A stretch of DNA of 64,000 nucleotides from CBDFLD01 sp965249005 (GTDB taxonomy: Bacteria > Acidobacteriota > UBA6911). Position numbers and translations under genes: made by a program. Positions 18,559-27,355 of this stretch are shown piece by piece (the first letter of the stretch is position 1; each line of letters opens with the position of its first letter). The stretch is taken from NCBI GenBank assembly GCA_965249005.1, contig CBDFLD010000012.1, positions 145,276-209,275 of the forward strand, read 5' to 3'. The notes below the pieces were generated by a model. It did not search any database, was not told the DNA's origin, and saw nothing but the letters and a program-made list of their open reading frames with translations.

Positions 18559-20412
18559 CCCCAAAATAAGCGAGGTATGAGCTCGCTCGGAAAATCGTTT
18601 GCCTTTTCCGAATATCTCGTGGATTTCAGCTCCTTGTGCGTAACAGGGAAAGCAAAGAGAAACACAAGAGACAAACCTTCCATTGGTTGTCTGGATCACT
18701 TGATCTTGTTTGTCTCTGTTATGCCCTTCCTTTCGCCCGCCACTCTTGCTCCGCCGGGGGTACGGGCTCACCCGCCGGCGAGGCGCCTTCAAGTAAACCT
18801 GAGTTGCCTGATATAGTCGAACGTCGCCAAAAAGGTTTCGAGATGCTTGCTATAGGCCAATATCCTGTAAACGAGGCGACGACCGGTTCTTACAATCTGA
18901 CAGGGTATTTGCACAAAGTTCACCAGGAAGCGTTTGAACTCCATCCTCAAGATATCACGACGTACTGTCGGCGCCTGCGTCACCAGGCCATACCAGGCCT
19001 TCAGATTCCACGCCAGCGATGCGATGACCATGTAGGCCCAGTTCGATACCAGACTGTCCGAAGGCATCCTCAAGGCGTTCACTCCACTCTTGAGCTGACC
19101 GATGACGTTTTCCTGGTTGCAGCGATCGTTGGCAAAAAGGACCACTTCTCCCATCGTCATCTCCCGATCGTTGGTGATGTAGAAGAAGTACCGGACCTCA
19201 TCAAACAGCCGGTGCTCCCCCTTTTCGATCGTGAGGTTCTTCCGAACCACAACCATGCGATAGGTTTTCTTACAGTGTCCGGGACGATAGTCAAACTCGG
19301 CGACCTGCTCGCTCTGCAGGCGGATGTTCTTGAATTCTCTCTCCTTGATTACTTGTTCTTTGACGTTTTCCGGACGGCGCCGTTCTTCGCTCTTGACCTC
19401 ATAACGAGGAGGCCGCTCGAGCGGTTTCCATTGTCTCTCCGGCAGGGCATCGGCCATCCCGACCAGGTTCGGCTTGGCGTCATAACCAAAGACAAAACCA
19501 ACCCGCTCGTCCCAGCGATCGAAGTTTCTCGTCAGCGAGAAATCCGTGTCGCCCCGAAGCCAGACCTTCGTAAACACCGACGACACCAGATCGATTGCCC
19601 GGTCCATCCACTCGGCCGCTCCGTCGGAAGAGGGACGGTTGCCCGGCCGATTCATCAGATAGAGGACCTCATTCGTATTGGCCAAGGTCACGATCAACGG
19701 TGCGTAACCCCAGATCCCGTTGTAGGCAATGTCCATTCCTTCCTTGCATTCCCCCAAGGTTCCGGCGACGGTCCCGTCCACGTCGATGATGGCCTCCTTC
19801 CGGAAGGAAGCATCCTGCAACTTCCACACCTTGGTTCGGGTTTCATTGATGGTTTCCTGAAGTCCGAAGATCCAATCCTCATCGAAACGACGGAGGAAAT
19901 CTCCAGCCGTCGTGGGATCCGGAATCCTCTCGGCTCCCAGTCCGTTCATGTAGGTCTCATCCTGGCGCAACCGCTCGATATCTTCGAGACAGGTTCCACC
20001 CGACAAGACGTTGTATGCGATGTTCAGTACATGATCGGATTCCCAGTAAGGAAAGTGGTACTTGAGCAAAACGATGTTTCTGTTGATATCTTTGTCCAAT
20101 CCAAGCTTACACACGAGCTTGTGAATGGCTCCGATACCACCAGATCCGATGGCGCGCGTTCTCTCGGCGATCTCGTAGTAGGTGTTGGAGTCCTTGAACA
20201 TAGGATCGGACCGGTCCTCAAACTGATTTCTTTCCAACCGGCGTGTAAGATTTTGCTTGTCTCGGAGGAGGATTCTGTGGTTTCTTTTATTCACCTGGAA
20301 TGTGCTCCTTTCGGGATGTCTTGTAAATATATCAAACGCATTTTATCCCGTAACGGCGCACGTTCCAGGGCTTTTCTTCCTCCTCATGCAAAAAATCACG
20401 CTGGACTAAGGT
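18559..20412 (-). mobile_element. IS1380-family element, copy C
   Basis: A complete 1854-bp element, the same length as copy B, flanked by CTAG at 18555-18558 and 20413-20416. The ends read CCCCAAAATAAGCG on the left and GACTAAGGT on the right. Only scattered single-base differences from copy B are visible. Confidence 0.96.
18789..20294 (-). CDS. IS1380-family transposase (copy C)
   Basis: Complete 501-residue DDE transposase with all catalytic motifs (IDVDGT, RGDTDF, NQENVIG). It carries KEGMDIAY like copy A, unlike copy B. Expected to be active. Confidence 0.96.
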   Translation of the reverse strand: MNKRNHRILLRDKQNLTRRLERNQFEDRSDPMFKDSNTYYEIAERTRAIGSGGIGAIHKLVCKLGLDKDINRNIVLLKYHFPYWESDHVLNIAYNVLSGGTCLEDIERLRQDETYMNGLGAERIPDPTTAGDFLRRFDEDWIFGLQETINETRTKVWKLQDASFRKEAIIDVDGTVAGTLGECKEGMDIAYNGIWGYAPLIVTLANTNEVLYLMNRPGNRPSSDGAAEWMDRAIDLVSSVFTKVWLRGDTDFSLTRNFDRWDERVGFVFGYDAKPNLVGMADALPERQWKPLERPPRYEVKSEERRRPENVKEQVIKEREFKNIRLQSEQVAEFDYRPGHCKKTYRMVVVRKNLTIEKGEHRLFDEVRYFFYITNDREMTMGEVVLFANDRCNQENVIGQLKSGVNALRMPSDSLVSNWAYMVIASLAWNLKAWYGLVTQAPTVRRDILRMEFKRFLVNFVQIPCQIVRTGRRLVYRILAYSKHLETFLATFDYIRQLRFT

Positions 20413-20510
20413 CTAGTATGCCATGACCGGCTTCGACAAGCCTGACTGCGATTGTCAAGTCAGAGCTGTCCCGGAGAAATCGGCCCTTCCCAACAGCCCT
20501 AAAGTGTCTC

Positions 20511-20804
20511 TTATTCGAAACACCCAATCTGTCTCATTTTCGCTGACCGGAAACAGCTGATGTTGAGGAAGTCCGCGGCGCGCAGGTAAGACGACAGGTC
20601 TTGTTCTTCAATCTCGAAGCGAACAACTTCGGGGTATCCGCAACCGCCTTTGATGTCGTTGACTGAGACTGAAAAGCACTGGCTCTGCGGATACGCATCT
20701 GCGACGGCCGCAAGCAAGTCGGACGTGAACGTGGCGATCCCGCACTTGCGTGGCAGGTGGTTGCCGACAAACGCAATGTTTCGTACTTTGTCAGTCTGGT
20801 TCAC
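20511..20804 (-). pseudogene. 5' fragment of a GT4-type glycosyltransferase
   Basis: About 80 N-terminal residues match the start of large family-4 glycosyltransferases: IAFVGNHLPRKCGIATFTSD, then DLLAAVADAYPQS and a YPEVVRFEIEEQDLSSYLRA segment followed by ADFLN. After NIS the sequence becomes unrelated and stops (CFRSAKMRQIGCFE). The remaining several hundred residues are missing; the next DNA is the glycosidase stub. This is a deletion or recombination scar, not an IS junction. Confidence 0.72.
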
Positions 20805-20845
20805 GACACTCTCTTTGCTCCCCCGGGCACTCAGTACACCGTCGA

Positions 20846-21724
20846 TTAATCGGATTCCGCAGGTTGCGCCGAATCCAGGAAATGAAGCGGATCCCTCAGA
20901 TTTTGTAGTTCCCGATAGTAGTAAAAGGGAGACGGTCGCCTTCCTTTGAACTGCAGCCTCTTTAGAAATCCGATTTCCTCCTCGGTGGCATCCCCACTCA
21001 GGGATTTGTCCCTGAGGAACTGTTCGAAGCCCGGTTCTATAACCAAGGGTTGTTCATCGGGCTCTTCCACGAACTCAAATCGCTTGGTGCCACCTGGCGC
21101 CAGCCGACGGTTGAGGACGACTTCCATGCTGAAGGTTCTAAGGTCGATATCCCAGGAGTCGATCATCGGATCGAAAAAATAGACACAGCCTTCAACCGAG
21201 ATGTCGAAAATGTCAGTGTCCAGAAATTCCAGGATTTCGACCCGTATCTGCTCATAGCCACGGCCGCTGATTTGCACCATTGAGCGGAGCCATTCTTCGC
21301 TTCGCAATTCGTCCCTGGCAATCCCTTGGGTTACCTCCAGGATCTTCTGTGTGACCAGGCGTTCGAGTTCGCCGAAAGGCTCCTTCTCAAAAATCCGCCG
21401 CACTTCTGACTGGCTGTCTCGTGCACACTTTCTAAGAATCAGCTCCCGGCAATCCTGGAAGAGGGGGCTTGGGGGCTCCGCGACCTTTTTCTTCAGCTCG
21501 TGCCGGCGCTGAACCTCTGCTAGCTTCGAGAGTTCCCCAGGTGGGAGCCCCAAGAAGGCCCCTATCTTCTCGTAGAGGTCGGTCCGCCCTGGTGCGGGAG
21601 GAGCCTTTTTCCGCGTCAGCAACTGGGAAATGTAGGATTCGGTGACCTCTGCGGCCGCAGCCAGATCCTTCTGATCAATGCCCAACTTGCTCAAACGTTG
21701 CCTGATCAATATAGAAACGTCCAT
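20846..21724 (-). CDS. XRE-type helix-turn-helix regulator
   Basis: A 292-residue protein. Residues 5-60 form a Cro/C1-type HTH (LSKLGIDQKDLAAAAEVTES, YISQLLTRKKAPP). The rest is an acidic, mostly alpha/beta domain I do not recognise (RGYEQIRVEILEFLDTDIFD, FFDPMIDSWDIDLRTFSMEV), perhaps a ligand- or partner-binding region. The 5' flank holds several TTAAC-type repeats and an inverted repeat, suitable as operators for self-regulation. It has no operon partner; targets are unknown. Confidence 0.7.
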   Translation of the reverse strand: MDVSILIRQRLSKLGIDQKDLAAAAEVTESYISQLLTRKKAPPAPGRTDLYEKIGAFLGLPPGELSKLAEVQRRHELKKKVAEPPSPLFQDCRELILRKCARDSQSEVRRIFEKEPFGELERLVTQKILEVTQGIARDELRSEEWLRSMVQISGRGYEQIRVEILEFLDTDIFDISVEGCVYFFDPMIDSWDIDLRTFSMEVVLNRRLAPGGTKRFEFVEEPDEQPLVIEPGFEQFLRDKSLSGDATEEEIGFLKRLQFKGRRPSPFYYYRELQNLRDPLHFLDSAQPAESD

Positions 21725-21830
21725 ACACGCTCCTGGGCGGCCCAGAATTAACTATCTCTGGTGAATGATGGGCGGTATTATCACACGATGGTACTTGACA
21801 CGCAAGAAAAGTTAACCGAGAATAGTTAAG

Positions 21831-21860
21831 GTTTGAACTAGCGTCCCTTACCGTTCAAAC
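21831..21860. promoter_or_regulatory. Inverted repeat upstream of XRE regulator
   Basis: GTTTGAAC and GTTCAAAC, exact reverse complements 14 bp apart, lie about 110 bp upstream of the regulator start. Direct repeats GTTAACCGAG and AGTTAAGGTT precede it at 21811-21833. Placement suggests an operator or divergent promoter element; no direct evidence. Confidence 0.4.
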
Positions 21861-22108
21861 TAAGCCAGGCTGTCCGTCACTTCCTTATTAGGCATATCCC
21901 GAAATGACCGGCAAAGTTCCCGAAGACCGCGCGTGTCAAGTTCGTCCAACTGATTTGTCCCTGGACGGCCCGGCTCGCACCGCAGGAGATCAAGCAATCC
22001 GGTTGGGCTAGCGAAAAGCTCCCCGATGAGAAATCGACCGTAAGAAACAGCCGAGCTGACCGCCCGTCATGGGCGTTGCGGCAATTCGGGAAAAATGGAG
22101 AAAACAAG

Positions 22109-22408
22109 ATGAAGAATGTATTTGTCGGCAATATGAGTTTCCAAACCACGGAAAGCGAGCTGCGTTCGATTTTCGAGCCGTTTGGTGAGCTTACACGTGT
22201 CAATGTCGTGACAGACCGGGACACAGGCCAGGCTCGTGGCTTCGCTTTCGTTGAAATGCCCAATGACGATGAAGCGGCCAAGGCCATCTCAGCCCTCAAC
22301 GGGAAAGAAGTGAGTGGACGAGCCTTGAACGTAAATGAGGCGAGACCAAAGACGGAGCGCAGCGGATCTCGCGGTGGTGGAGGGGGTAGAGGTTATCAGC
22401 GTTACTGA
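22109..22408 (+). CDS. Single-RRM glycine-tailed RNA-binding protein
   Basis: A 99-residue RNA recognition motif protein of the bacterial cold-inducible type. RNP2 is VFVGNMSF near the N-terminus and RNP1 is RGFAFVEM in the middle, both with the aromatic RNA-stacking residues, followed by a short Arg/Gly-rich tail (SRGGGGGRGYQRY). The ATG at 22109 is preceded by GGAG at 22097-22100. The long leader before it contains a CGCCC-GTCAT-GGGCG hairpin, consistent with post-transcriptional control, but this is not shown. Probably binds single-stranded RNA as a chaperone. Confidence 0.9.
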   Translation: MKNVFVGNMSFQTTESELRSIFEPFGELTRVNVVTDRDTGQARGFAFVEMPNDDEAAKAISALNGKEVSGRALNVNEARPKTERSGSRGGGGGRGYQRY

Positions 22409-22788
22409 CCGGATTCGCGCCCAAACTCACTGTCGGTATACCGGTCATATCAACCAGCGATTGCTACAAGGCAAGAGCTGAGAAACCGGGACGCCGGCTG
22501 GAATGTTTTCGCACCCGGTAAGAATTCAACGCGGGCGTTTTCGGCCCTGACGTGGAAATCGTTGACGTGCGTGCGCTTCGTTGGTTTGGTACGCCTGAAA
22601 ACGAGAGACTTCGATTGCCTGAGGTTTTCGGACGCACGTGTGAGCAATACTGAACTGATAAGCAGTCGCCCCTACGGTATAGACGCAAGGCCTAGGGCTG
22701 CGAACCGAAACCTGGGCTTCGAGTCGGTCGAGCTGATCACATCGTTTTGGAACGCGTCGAACAGGGTTAGATCCCAAAGGAGAGCTGA
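22409..22788. other. Intergenic region, nothing recognised
   Basis: About 380 bp between the RRM gene and the next start. Open frames on both strands have no recognisable similarity or ribosome binding sites. I see no repeat or RNA gene here. Confidence 0.5.
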
Positions 22789-22938
22789 ATGATCAATACG
22801 CAAAACTTCGTGGTTTACATTTCTTTGGCCATGTCTTCCATGCCTTTGGTCCATGCGCAAGATCTTTCCAGCTACCGGGGATTTCAACTTGGAATGGATT
22901 TGCACGTGGCAGCCAAAAGTGAACAGGGCAAATTTTAG
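22789..22938 (+). pseudogene. Truncated secreted protein, 49 residues
   Basis: AAAGGAGA lies 7 bp before the ATG. The product has a signal-peptide-like start (NFVVYISLAMSSMPLVHAQ) followed by DLSSYRGFQLGMDLHVAAK and then stops. The segment after the signal resembles the beginning of a family of exported proteins common in Acidobacteria (YRGFQFG-type motif), which are normally much longer, so this is probably a 5' remnant. Functional expression is doubtful. Confidence 0.45.
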
Positions 22939-22990
22939 CCCCTAGGACGGTCTCAGATGGGTCACTACAAAAGAATGGAGATCTAAAGAT

Positions 22991-23287
22991 ATGAAAGCAA
23001 GACCTTTGCATGATCGGGTGCTTTTGAAGCGGATTGAGGAGAAAGAAGCCGTCAAGGGTGGAATCATTATTCCAGACACGGCGAAAGAGAAACCAATGGA
23101 AGGAGAGGTTGTCTCGGTCGGGCCGGGAAAAACCACCGAAGAGGGCAAGCGGTCACCAATGGAAGTGAAGGCGGGAGATCGAGTGCTGTTCGGTAAATAC
23201 GCCGGGACGGAGATCAAGATCGATGGCCAAGAGTACGTCATCACGCCGGAGGAAGAGATCCTGGCGGTGCTGACCAAGGGGAAGTGA
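22991..23287 (+). CDS. groS: Co-chaperonin GroES
   Basis: A 98-residue GroES, normal length. It starts MKARPLHDRVLLKRIEEKEA, has the mobile-loop GGIIIPDTAKEKP, and ends EEEILAVLTKGK. It caps the GroEL folding chamber. groEL follows 57 bp downstream, so the two form the usual operon. I do not see a CIRCE element in the 50 bp upstream. Confidence 0.98.
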   Translation: MKARPLHDRVLLKRIEEKEAVKGGIIIPDTAKEKPMEGEVVSVGPGKTTEEGKRSPMEVKAGDRVLFGKYAGTEIKIDGQEYVITPEEEILAVLTKGK

Positions 23288-23344
23288 GCGTTTCCTCAAA
23301 AATGCGGGGATTCGAAACCAAGGAAGATAAGGGAGTGGGGATTT

Positions 23345-24973
23345 ATGGCTAAACAGATTGTACATGGCGAACGATCGCGTCAGGCCTTGTTGCGTGGGGT
23401 GAATCAGCTGACGGATGCGGTAAAGATCACTTTGGGCCCAAAGGGCCGGAACGTGATATTGGACAAGAAATTCGGTAGTCCTTCGATCACCAAGGACGGC
23501 GTGACGGTTGCGAAAGAGATCGAGCTGAAAGATAGCCTGGAGAACATGGGCGCGCAAATGGTGCGCGAAGTGGCGTCGAAGACCTCGGACGTTGCCGGGG
23601 ACGGGACGACGACCGCGACGGTACTGGCGCAGGCGATTTTCCGTGAAGGGGTGAAGAACGTAGCAGCGGGAGCGAGCCCCATGGCCCTGAAGCGCGGGAT
23701 TGCGCAGGCGGTGGAAGCGGCAGTTGCGGAGCTCAGGAAACTGAGCAAGCCGGTGAAGGGCGATATGATCTCGCAGGTAGGTTCGGTATCTGCGAACAAC
23801 GATAAGGCCATCGGGGAGATAATTGCCGAGGCGATGAAGAAGGTCGGCAAAGACGGGGTGATTACGGTTGAAGAGGCAAAGTCGATCGAGACATCAATGG
23901 AAGTGGTCGAGGGAATGCAGTTTGACCGTGGGTATTTGTCCCCGTACTTCGTGACCGATCCCGAACGGATGGAAGTGGAGCTGAGCGACTGTTTGATCTT
24001 GCTGCACGAGAAGAAGATCAGCTCGATGAAGGACCTGCTGCCGGTGTTGGAGCTGATTGCGAAGAGTGGCCAACCACTGTTGATCATTGCGGAAGACCTC
24101 GAAGGCGAGGCGCTAGCTACGCTGGTGGTGAACAAGCTGCGGGGGACCTTGACCGCAGCTGCCGTGAAGGCACCCGGTTTTGGCGACCGTCGCAAGGCGA
24201 TGTTGGAAGATATCGCAATCGTGACGGGCGGTAAATTGATCTCGGAAGACCTGGGGATCAAGATCGAGAACGTGGGCCTGGAGGATCTGGGCCGCGCCAA
24301 AAAGATCACGATCGACAAAGACAACACGACGATCATCGAGGGCGCCGGGAAGCACTCGGACATAGAGGCCCGCATAAAGCAGCTGCGGGTGCAGATCGAG
24401 GAGACGACGTCGGATTACGACCGCGAGAAGCTGCAGGAACGGTTGGCGAAGCTGGTTGGCGGCGTAGCCGTGATCAAGGTTGGAGCGGCGACCGAGACCG
24501 AGCTGAAGGAGAAGAAAGCGCGGGTAGAGGATGCGATGCACGCGACGCGCGCGGCAGTAGAGGAAGGGATCGTGCCGGGGGGCGGCGTGGCGATACTGCG
24601 CTGCGTGCCTGCGGTGGAGAAACTGAAGCTAGATGGGGACGAGGCAATCGGGAGCAACATCCTGCGCCGTGCCCTGGAGGAGCCGATGCGGCAGATCATA
24701 AACAACTCCGGGTATGAAGGAGCGGTGGTGCTGGAGAAGGTGCGTCAGAGCAGCGAAGCGAACTTCGGATTCAATGCCGAAACGGAGAAGTACGAGGATC
24801 TGGTAGCCGCCGGCGTGATCGATCCGACGAAGGTGACGCGGACAGCGCTGCAGAATGCAGCGTCGATCGCGGCTCTGCTCCTGACGACGGAAGCCCTCGT
24901 ATCGGAGATCGAGGAAGATAACAAGGCCAAGGCGCCTGCCATGCCCCCGGGCGGCGGCATGGGCGGCATGTAG
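23345..24973 (+). CDS. groL: Chaperonin GroEL (60 kDa)
   Basis: A 542-residue Hsp60 chaperonin. The ATP-binding GDGTTTATVLAQ and LGPKGRNVILDK motifs, the apical-domain region and the C-terminal GGGMGGM tail are present. It folds proteins in the cytoplasm with GroES. Preceded by a purine-rich GGAAGATAAGGGAGTGGGG. Full length with no disruptions, unlike many neighbours. Confidence 0.99.
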   Translation: MAKQIVHGERSRQALLRGVNQLTDAVKITLGPKGRNVILDKKFGSPSITKDGVTVAKEIELKDSLENMGAQMVREVASKTSDVAGDGTTTATVLAQAIFREGVKNVAAGASPMALKRGIAQAVEAAVAELRKLSKPVKGDMISQVGSVSANNDKAIGEIIAEAMKKVGKDGVITVEEAKSIETSMEVVEGMQFDRGYLSPYFVTDPERMEVELSDCLILLHEKKISSMKDLLPVLELIAKSGQPLLIIAEDLEGEALATLVVNKLRGTLTAAAVKAPGFGDRRKAMLEDIAIVTGGKLISEDLGIKIENVGLEDLGRAKKITIDKDNTTIIEGAGKHSDIEARIKQLRVQIEETTSDYDREKLQERLAKLVGGVAVIKVGAATETELKEKKARVEDAMHATRAAVEEGIVPGGGVAILRCVPAVEKLKLDGDEAIGSNILRRALEEPMRQIINNSGYEGAVVLEKVRQSSEANFGFNAETEKYEDLVAAGVIDPTKVTRTALQNAASIAALLLTTEALVSEIEEDNKAKAPAMPPGGGMGGM

Positions 24974-25019
24974 TAAATCGGTCGCGGCAATGGACGGCCG
25001 TTGCTGACTGACGCGGAGC

Positions 25020-25047
25020 AGGCTCGGGGGATATTCCACCCGAGCCT
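25020..25047 (+). terminator. Stem-loop after groEL
   Basis: AGGCTCGGG and CCCGAGCCT form a perfect nine-base-pair stem with a ten-base loop, 47 bp after the groEL stop. No T-run follows, so termination may be Rho-assisted or the structure may protect the 3' end. Confidence 0.6.
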
Positions 25048-25139
25048 CTCGAGGAGTGACAGTGTCCAGGACCCCGTTCTCCAAATCATCGTACACACCT
25101 TTCTCCAATCATGGCCATGCCGCGAGCAACGCTGCGGCG

Positions 25140-26261
25140 ATGTCCGTTCAGCCACGAACCCGTGGTGAACAGGAACGAGTCGCAACCGCAGTCGTCTATT
25201 GCGAAGCAAACTTCGGTGCCATTGACGGCAAGACCGCCAACGGGCTCGTCCGTCACTCGGAGAAGTACAGGATCCTCTCGGTCATCGACAGCGAGAAGGC
25301 GGGTCTCGATTCCGGCGTGGTGCTCGACGATAAGCCGAACGCCATCCCCATCTGTCGTAACCTCGCCGACGCGCTGGTGCACGCCGGAAGCACGCCCGAC
25401 TACTTCATCTTTGGGATGGCACCGGCGAGTGGCATGTTGTCGTCACACGAGCGCGGCCTCGTGCTCGCGGCCATGGATCTCGGGATGAACGTCGTAAACG
25501 GTCTCCATGAGTTCTTGAACGATGACCCGGTTTTCGCTGCGGCGAGTGCATTGAAAAACGTAGAGATCCTCGACATCCGAAAACCACGCGCCAAGAAGGA
25601 TCTACGGTTGTTCAGCGGTCGCATCACCGACGTCACCTGCCCGCGTATCGCTGTGCTCGGCACCGACTGCGCCATTGGCAAGCGCACCACCGCCACCGTC
25701 CTGATGTGTGCCCTCAACGCCCGCGGCGTGAAAGCGGTGATGGTCAGCACTGGCCAGACCGGCTTGATCCAAGGATCCCGCTATGGCGTCGCCCTCGATG
25801 CCGTACCGTCGCAGTTCTGCGCGGGTGAATTGGAAGCCGCCATCATCGAAGCGTTTGAGTGCGAGCACCCCGATGTCATCATCATCGAAGGGCAAGGCGC
25901 GCTGAGTCATCCCGCATACTCGACCTCGTCCTTCATCCTTCGAGGCAGCTGCCCGGACGCCGTCGTGCTCCAACACGCACCAAGAAGGCAACATCGTTGC
26001 GACTTCGAACAGATGTCGATGCCGATGCCGAGCGCCGAGATCAACCTCATAGAGACCTTCTCCGACACGAAGGTCATCGGGCTAACAATCAACCACGAGA
26101 ACATGACCGACGCCGAGGTCAGCGCGAGCATCACGTTGTATGAGCGCGAACTCGGGATCCCCACCACCGATGCGCTGAACCGACCAGCCGAGTGCTTGGT
26201 GAAAATGGTTCTTGAGGCGTTCCCGGAGCTCGACGAGAAGCTGACTGCTGTCGTACTATGA
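25140..26261 (+). CDS. DUF1611 / DgcN-like protein
   Basis: About 373 residues from the ATG at 25140 (a GTG at 25056 would add 28 atypical residues). The family has an N-terminal domain and a C-terminal P-loop domain: here LGTDCAIGKRTTATVL is the nucleotide-binding loop and DVIIIEGQGALSHPAYS the Walker-B-like region. Family members include DgcN, reported to act in D-glutamate utilisation. The gene overlaps the next by ATGA and is followed by an amino-acid-racemase-like gene and an M81 peptidase, all pointing to use of D-amino acids or unusual peptides. The exact substrate is not deducible. Confidence 0.8.
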   Translation: MSVQPRTRGEQERVATAVVYCEANFGAIDGKTANGLVRHSEKYRILSVIDSEKAGLDSGVVLDDKPNAIPICRNLADALVHAGSTPDYFIFGMAPASGMLSSHERGLVLAAMDLGMNVVNGLHEFLNDDPVFAAASALKNVEILDIRKPRAKKDLRLFSGRITDVTCPRIAVLGTDCAIGKRTTATVLMCALNARGVKAVMVSTGQTGLIQGSRYGVALDAVPSQFCAGELEAAIIEAFECEHPDVIIIEGQGALSHPAYSTSSFILRGSCPDAVVLQHAPRRQHRCDFEQMSMPMPSAEINLIETFSDTKVIGLTINHENMTDAEVSASITLYERELGIPTTDALNRPAECLVKMVLEAFPELDEKLTAVVL

Positions 26262-27352
26262 CGCCCCGCCTGGAGATCGATCTCGACAAGATCCACCACA
26301 ACGCCCGCACACTGGTCGAACGGATGGCCAAGCGCGGCATCTCGGTGACGGGCGTTACGAAGGCAACCCTCGGCTCACCCGAGATCGCAGGCGCGTTGCT
26401 CCGCGCGGGCGTGAGTTCGCTCGGCGACTCCCGCATCGAGAACATCGAAGCGATGCGTCGTGCGCGCGTGCCGGCGTCGACGACACTCATCCGCTCACCA
26501 ATGCTCGGCCAGGTGGACCGGGTCGTCACGCACGCCGACGTGAGCTTCAACACCGAACTCGACGTCATCAGCAAGCTTTCGTCTGCCGCGCAGAAAGCGA
26601 AACGGACGCACGGGATCGTGCTCATGGTCGAGCTTGGAGACCTCCGAGAAGGCATTATGCCCGGCGACCTCGAGAACACCGTACGTGAGACACTTCGTTT
26701 CCCGAGCCTCGCGCTCAGAGGAATTGGCACCAACCTGGCATGCCAAAACGGAGTGTCACCCGACGCCAGGAACATGGCCGAGCTGTCCGCGCTGGCCGAT
26801 TCAATCGACGCGACCTTCGGCCTCGTGCTCGGGATCGTTTCCGGAGGTAACTCCGCCAATCTCCAGTGGGCAGTCAGCGGAGCAGACACCGGGCGGGTTA
26901 ACGATCTCCGCCTGGGAGAATCGCTGCTGCTCGGTCGAGAAACTCTCCATCGCCAACCGATCGACGGGCTGCACACCGACGCCATCACGCTCATTGCCGA
27001 AGTGATCGAGTCGAAGGTCAAGCCATCGCAGCCGTGGGGCGAGATCGCACAAACCGCGTTCGGGGAGAAGCCACCGGCCACAGATCGGGGCGATATCTCA
27101 CAGACGATCCTGGCCATCGGGCGCCAGGACACCGATCCGGACGGCCTGCACCCACCGCCCGGAATGGAGATCCTCGGGGCGAGCAGCGACCACCTCATCG
27201 TGGACTCTGGGAGCGACCGCGGGCGCGTCGGCGCCGAGATCCCGTTTCATCTTAATTACAGCGCGTTGGTCCGCGCCATGACCTCGCCCTTCGTCGCAAA
27301 GGTCATGAAGAAACGGAACGACCGAAGTCTCGCTTTACTAAAACGGGGCTGA
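26258..27352 (+). CDS. PLP-dependent alanine/ornithine-racemase-like protein
   Basis: A 364-residue fold-type III PLP enzyme of the alanine racemase N-terminal domain group, closest in style to ornithine racemase. The expected Lys region reads GVTKATLG (usually VTKA in this subgroup), with MVELGDLREGIMP and the phosphate-binding IVSGGNSANL also seen. It would interconvert amino acid enantiomers, feeding the DUF1611 partner. The start overlaps the previous stop (ATGA) and the next gene begins 3 bp after its stop, so the three genes are one transcription unit. Confidence 0.82.
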   Translation: MTPRLEIDLDKIHHNARTLVERMAKRGISVTGVTKATLGSPEIAGALLRAGVSSLGDSRIENIEAMRRARVPASTTLIRSPMLGQVDRVVTHADVSFNTELDVISKLSSAAQKAKRTHGIVLMVELGDLREGIMPGDLENTVRETLRFPSLALRGIGTNLACQNGVSPDARNMAELSALADSIDATFGLVLGIVSGGNSANLQWAVSGADTGRVNDLRLGESLLLGRETLHRQPIDGLHTDAITLIAEVIESKVKPSQPWGEIAQTAFGEKPPATDRGDISQTILAIGRQDTDPDGLHPPPGMEILGASSDHLIVDSGSDRGRVGAEIPFHLNYSALVRAMTSPFVAKVMKKRNDRSLALLKRG

Positions 27353-27355
27353 CTG

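Larger units (their letters stand above)
17482..20533 (-). pseudogene. Glycosidase (agarase-like) gene split by IS1380 copy C
   Basis: The C-terminal part 17482-18558 encodes about 358 residues resembling TIM-barrel beta-agarase-type proteins (SDPNLLGYAFSDVPPW, DVVNIQWSGHF, QPYIIGWHYCGYIEGW, GKPILLGDSAFS). The N-terminal part continues on the other side of the element: after removing 18559-20412 and one CTAG the frame reads LVEAGHGILAARKWMTQVLADL, and it stays open up to a TGA at 20534-20536. No ATG lies in that stub, and it abuts a glycosyltransferase fragment, so the 5' end had already been lost by another rearrangement. Substrate specificity cannot be assigned. Confidence 0.7.

Noticed and set aside
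22940..22990. CIRCE heat-shock operator before groES
   Set aside because: The TTAGCACTC-N9-GAGTGCTAA pattern is not present.
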